DNA of 64,000 nucleotides from positions 16,789,059-16,853,058 of the forward strand of contig CM075760.1 in assembly GCA_037974335.1 (NCBI GenBank), read 5' to 3'. This DNA comes from Prionace glauca (taxonomy: Eukaryota > Chordata > Chondrichthyes > Carcharhiniformes > Carcharhinidae). A model generated the notes under the pieces. That model worked only from the letters and a program-made list of their open reading frames with translations, was not told the origin of the DNA and made no database searches. A program made the translations under genes and the position numbers. Positions within the stretch are counted from its first letter, which is position 1, and every line of letters starts with the position of its first letter. Shown in pieces: positions 59,921 to 64,000 of the stretch.

Positions 59921-60461
59921 GTTAGGCCACAGATCAATCATGGTCATATTGCATGGTGAAGCGGGCGCCCGGGCTCGAATGGCCTACTCCTGTTCCAATC
60001 TTATCCTGTGAAAGGCATTGAGCTGCTTGGAAACTGGCATCTGTGATGCGGGGGACCTCAGGAGGAGGCCGAGATGGAAAATCCTCTCGGCACTTCTGGC
60101 GGAAGATTGTAGCAATTGTTTCAGTTTTGATCTTCTCCATTTGCTGAGCTCTCACATCATTAAGAATTGAGGTTTTATTTGAGGCTCCTGCTGCGGTTAA
60201 TTGCTTTAATGTCCACCACCATTCAGAACTGTATGTGGTAGAACTGCAAAGTTAGATCCTACCTGGAAAAATTCAGATCAAGGTGATTGTGTGATGTATA
60301 CATTGACATGTACTCGTGCAATACCAGTTTAAACAGCGTGCTATATGTTATAATATATTATAATCATGGACGGGGTCCATTCTAACATATATACATATGG
60401 AGGCCAATTCAAAACGAACAGATGCAGGGTCCAGTGTATTGCGGCAGTCCATGCTGGAATT

Positions 60462-60650
60462 CTCTGCCAGTTGAAGTGGTGGAGGCTGCCTCGCTAAATA
60501 TTTTTAAGACGCGGGTTGATGGGTTTTTGATAAGCGAGGGGACTAAGGGTAATGGGGAGAGGGCGGGAATGTGGAACTGAGCCACGACAGATAAGCCATG
60601 AGATGGCCTACTCCTGCTCCTATTTCTTATGTTCTTATGTTCTTATGCTT
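60462..60650 (+). mobile_element. CR1-like LINE 3' end, right arm only
   Basis: Begins TGGAATTCTCTGCCAGTTGA, ends in TTCTTATGTTCTTATG. The left arm reads through the site (about 18,825). It is the same family as 44,122-44,645 and likewise late. Confidence 0.9.
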
Positions 60651-60834
60651 CATGTAATGTAACCCACCAAGATTTATTTCCATCTGCTGGCAAAACTTTG
60701 TAATTACAGTTAGTGTGAAAATATCATTGTCAGGTGTGATCTATGGTATCAATGGAACAATAATTCACATCCATTAATGTCATATCACATCCCCTTCTGC
60801 AAGGTGCCAACATTTATGGTACAATGAATTGTAC

Positions 60835-61600
60835 CTGTCCGTTGCTGAATTATGCAGATGAAGTGGTGTACGGCAGGAATCCGTCTGGGGACTCAATTAT
60901 TTACAATATTCATTAAGGGCTTAGATAATGGGACAAAAAGTCAAATATCCAAATGATAGATCAAGATATAATTTTTAGATGGGACAACGCTAAATTTAGT
61001 GGATGCCAAACAGGATTCGGGGTTCGGCACATAGTTTCTTAAAATGTTACGATCTGCTGCAGAAAACAATCCTTAAGACCAAAGGAATGCCTCCCTTCAT
61101 ATCCAAAGGACTGGGGGATACGGAGGCAGATGTTGTGCTCCAATTGTGCACAATCCTTGTTCCACCCCAATTAGAGCACTGTGAGCAAGTATGGGCAACA
61201 TATCTTTGGAAAAATGTTAACTCTGGACGGAGTTCAACGCAAGTTGCGAGGAGAGATCAGACGAATTAAGACATTTTTCTCTCGAATTCAGAAGTTTGAA
61301 GGCTGTTCTGATAGAAACCAGTGAAATACCTACAGGGAAGGACTGTTTCCATTAGTTGAAGGTTCGAGATTAAAAGACCATAGTTTAAAAAAAAATAGGG
61401 AAAGGCCTTTCAGGAGAGTTGATAGAAAACAAGTCCAGAGAGGTGAATGATTGGAACTCTCTTTGGCAATTGCCGGTGGGAGCTGGTACAATTGTTAGAT
61501 ACAAGTCTGAGGTCTTCTTTAATTGAACAGGTGTCTCAAGAGATATGGACTCAGCGAAGCCAAAATGGATTCGGCCACAGATCAGCCATGATATTATTAA
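60835..61600 (+). mobile_element. Decayed CR1-like LINE C-terminus
   Basis: Mirror of 17,870-18,640, without the SINE found there. Contains KGMPPFISKGLGDTEA and VPPQLEHCEQVWATYL. Confidence 0.7.
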
Positions 61601-62044
61601 ATGGTGGGGCGAGTTCGAGGAGCTGAGTGGCCTACTCCTGTGGCTATGTCCCGATGTTGCCACGGCAGCATCAGATGAAAATGGCTCAATCCATGGGAAT
61701 GTATTTTTGTTGATTTTGGTTAAAAGGAGGGATGTTGCCCAGGGAGCTGTTGGAGACCACGGGACCTTTAATGTCCAGCTCGGCAAACATGGCGTTGGGG
61801 AAAATGTTCCTCATTCCATTTGAAATTTAGTTGGGTCTCTGAAGACTCCCAAGAGGCCAAGATGTAGTTTTAAGTTGAAAGAAAATGTGTGTGTGTGTGT
61901 GAAAGGGAAACAATTTCTGGGGAAGAATGGGAACGACAGAATATGTGTGTGTGCGTCTTTGTGTGTTGTCTGATAAATGTCATATGGTTTACAAATAAAC
62001 ATCACAATTAAAACCGGCATCCTTCCATTTCCAATAGAAAAGTT
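61601..62044. other. Unassigned arm sequence
   Basis: Mirror of 17,056-17,504, with short GT tracts at 61,885 and 61,940. Confidence 0.4.
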
Positions 62045-63720
62045 AGAATCACAGTAAACACATGTCCACGGTCGGCAAGTGGAGACTTTCAAGGGAAAAC
62101 TGAAAAGGTTGCAGGAAAGACATGTGCCGGTAAAGAGGAAGGATGGGAAAGGTAGGATTAGAGAGCTGTGGATTACAGGGGATTTTGAGGACTTGGTCAG
62201 GAAGGAGAGGGAGGCATATGTTAGGTCTAAGCAACTGGGAACGGAGAGAACACTGGAGGAATATAGAGAGAGCAGGAGGGAGCTCAAAAGGGGAGTTAGA
62301 AGGGCGAAAAGGGGGCATAAAATGGCTTTGGCAGATAGGATTAATTAAAATCCAAAGGCATTTTACATTAGGACCAAAGTGTGGTTAGAGGGAAAATTGG
62401 TCCTCTTAGGGACAAAGGAGGGGAACTGTGCTTAGAGTCTGAGGGAATGGGGGAGATCCTGAATGAATACTTTGCGTCAGTATTCACGAAGGAGAGGGGT
62501 TTGATGTCTTGTAATGTCTTGGAGAGAGCTGTAGACCAGTTGAAGGAAATATCCATTACGAGAGAAGAAGTGTTAGGGTTTTTAGGCAGCATAAAAACTG
62601 ATAAAGCTCCGGGGCCTGATGGCATTTATCCGAGGCTGCTTAGGGAGGCGAGAGATGAAATTGCTAGGCCTCTGACGCAAATCTTTGTCTCTTCTTTGGA
62701 CACAGGTGAGGTCCCAGAGGACTGGAGGGTAGTTAATGTGGTACAGTTGTTTAAAAAGGGCAGTTGGGATAACCCTGGTAATTATAGCCCAGTGAGTTTG
62801 ACATCAGTGGTAGGAAAGTTGTTGGAAAAAAATCTTAGGGATAGGATGTTTATGCATTTGGAGCATTGCGATCTGATTAGGGATACGCAGCATGGCTTTG
62901 GTCAGGGGAGGTCTTGCCTTACGAATCTGGTACAATTTTTTGAGGAGATGACAAAAACGGTTGACGAAGGACAAGCCGTTGATGTCGTCTACATGGATTT
63001 CAGTAAGGCGTTTGACAAAGTCTCTCATGGTAGGTTGGTTGAAAAGGTTAAGGCTCATGGGATACAGGGTAAAATATCTAGATGGATTGAAAACTGTCTA
63101 GTTAACAGGAGACAGAGAATAGTAGTGGAAGGGTCCTTTTCTAGCTGGAGGTCTGTCACCAGTGGTGTGCCGCAGGGCTCAGTACTGGGACCTCTTCTAT
63201 TCGTAATATATATAAATGACTTGGAAAAGGGCGTACATGGTGTGATCAGCAAATTTGCAGGTGACACAAAGATGGCAGGATTGGCGGCCAGTGAGGAGCA
63301 GTGTCTGGCAATACAGCAGGATATAGATTGGCTGGTATATTGGGCAGATAAATAGATCGAATTTAATCTTGATAAATGCGAAGTGATGCATTTTGGAAGG
63401 AATAATGTAGAGGAGAGTTACATGTTAAAGGGTAGACCTATTAAGTGTATAGAAATGCAGAGGGAACTGGGAGTGCCAGTTCACAAGTCTTTGACGGTGG
63501 CAACACAGGTGGAGAAGGTTGCGAAGAAAGCTTATGGTATGTTAGCCTTTATAGGGAGGGGTATAGAGTATAAGAGCTGGCGCCTAATGCTATACTTGTA
63601 CAGAACTTGTGGTGGAGGCAGACACGTTGGACTCGTTTAAGGTTTACTTAGATGAGCGAAACAGGGATGGAGGGTTATAGCAGATGGTATTAAAAAGGGT
63701 CAGAGCTTCGGGACGACACT
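62045..63720 (+). mobile_element. CR1-like LINE, RT region (right palindrome arm)
   Basis: A 324-codon open stretch (62,381-63,355) covers the RT core: TDKAPGPDGIYPRLL, DVVYMDFSKAFDKVSHG, PQGSVLGPLLF and FAGDTK. The first catalytic Asp is changed to Gly; the left copy still reads FADDTK. A stop after WADK is shared with the left arm, so it predates the duplication. The tail is joined at 63,605 to the 3' end with the same internal deletion as on the left. Confidence 0.9.
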
Positions 63721-64000
63721 GGAAATGTAGTATTACATGTTCATGTTTTGTCTCTTTTAATCCACATGTGTCGGTCCACCTTGTTGTCAAACGAGGGGCA
63801 TGCACACGGTGGGTTGTGCATGGGCTGCTCTTGGATGTTTCGAGAGTGGCCTAGTACTTCGTGTCGGTGTGTGTGCTTAATCCTGGACCAGCAGACGGAC
63901 AGCACAACAGCTCAGTGACTATCACTGCTAGCTGTGCAGATACATGGATTTGGGCCTGTGTCTGTGGGAGTTTGCACATTCTCCTTGTGGATGCGTGGAT
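63721..64000 (+). repeat. Mirror of the left-arm tandem block; SINE head at window end
   Basis: 63,760-63,920 matches 15,180-15,350, and 63,920-64,000 is the start of an HE1-like SINE cut by the window edge. Confidence 0.8.

Larger units (their letters stand above)
41836..64000. repeat. Right arm of the giant inverted repeat
   Basis: Mirror of 15,109-39,914, starting sharply at TTCATGG (41,836) and continuing to the window end. It carries its own later changes: LINE insertions at 44,122 and 60,462, an expanded CA tract, and a contracted minisatellite. Confidence 0.95.

Noticed and set aside
1-64000. CRISPR array, operon or bacterial-type defence system
   Set aside because: Introns, SINEs, LINEs, vertebrate tRNAs and an Ig segment show vertebrate nuclear DNA; the regular 84-bp array is a minisatellite without spacers.
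15109-64000. Palindrome as an assembly artefact of two haplotypes
   Set aside because: The receptor copies differ at 18 residues, and the arms have different insertions and satellite lengths and a unique central spacer, more than expected for a simple fold-back error; long reads would still be the decisive test.

Overview
The window looks like nuclear DNA of a cartilaginous fish, most likely a shark. Four things point there. At the left edge is an immunoglobulin heavy-chain V segment with framework motifs typical of elasmobranch IgM V regions and its own recombination signal. There are GPR139-like receptors of a kind that is numerous in elasmobranchs. There are many copies of a tRNA-derived SINE resembling elasmobranch HE1. 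The DNA is crowded with old CR1/Jockey-type LINE debris. Genes have introns and few genes are present. I recognised no retrovirus or LTR element.

Positions 1-13,860: an intact IGHV segment on the minus strand (leader, V exon, 23-bp-spacer RSS) with its promoter flank. A diverged second copy of the same block lies about 9 kb away (about 8,555-11,880) and holds a truncated V pseudogene. D, J and C segments would lie left of position 1. The space between holds SINEs, LINE ends and decayed minisatellites.

Positions about 15,109-64,000: one very large inverted repeat. The left arm (15,109-39,914) and right arm (41,836-64,000) mirror each other around position 40,875, with a 1.9-kb unique spacer. 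The right arm runs off the window, so the full repeat is longer. From the centre outward each arm carries a decayed tRNA-Glu, tRNA-Leu(AAG), tRNA-Phe(GAA), an HE1-like SINE, a tRNA-Glu(CTC), a two-exon GPR139-like receptor gene, LINE and SINE remains, an 84-bp minisatellite, a CA microsatellite, and an older CR1-like LINE. The receptors are intact in both arms (330 residues, 18 differences, 567-bp introns). The tRNAs are cleaner in the right arm for Phe and Leu. Arm-specific insertions and very different satellite lengths show the arms have been separate for a long time, so this is not an assembly echo.

The spacer holds the tail of a probable Penelope-like retroelement with its end repeat in tandem, plus another decayed tRNA-Glu. 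The plausible working genes are one IGHV segment, two receptor paralogues and up to six tRNA genes. The rest is repeats and unassigned intergenic DNA. I found no operon-like or novel multi-gene system. The palindrome with its paired receptor and tRNA cluster is the most striking structure.
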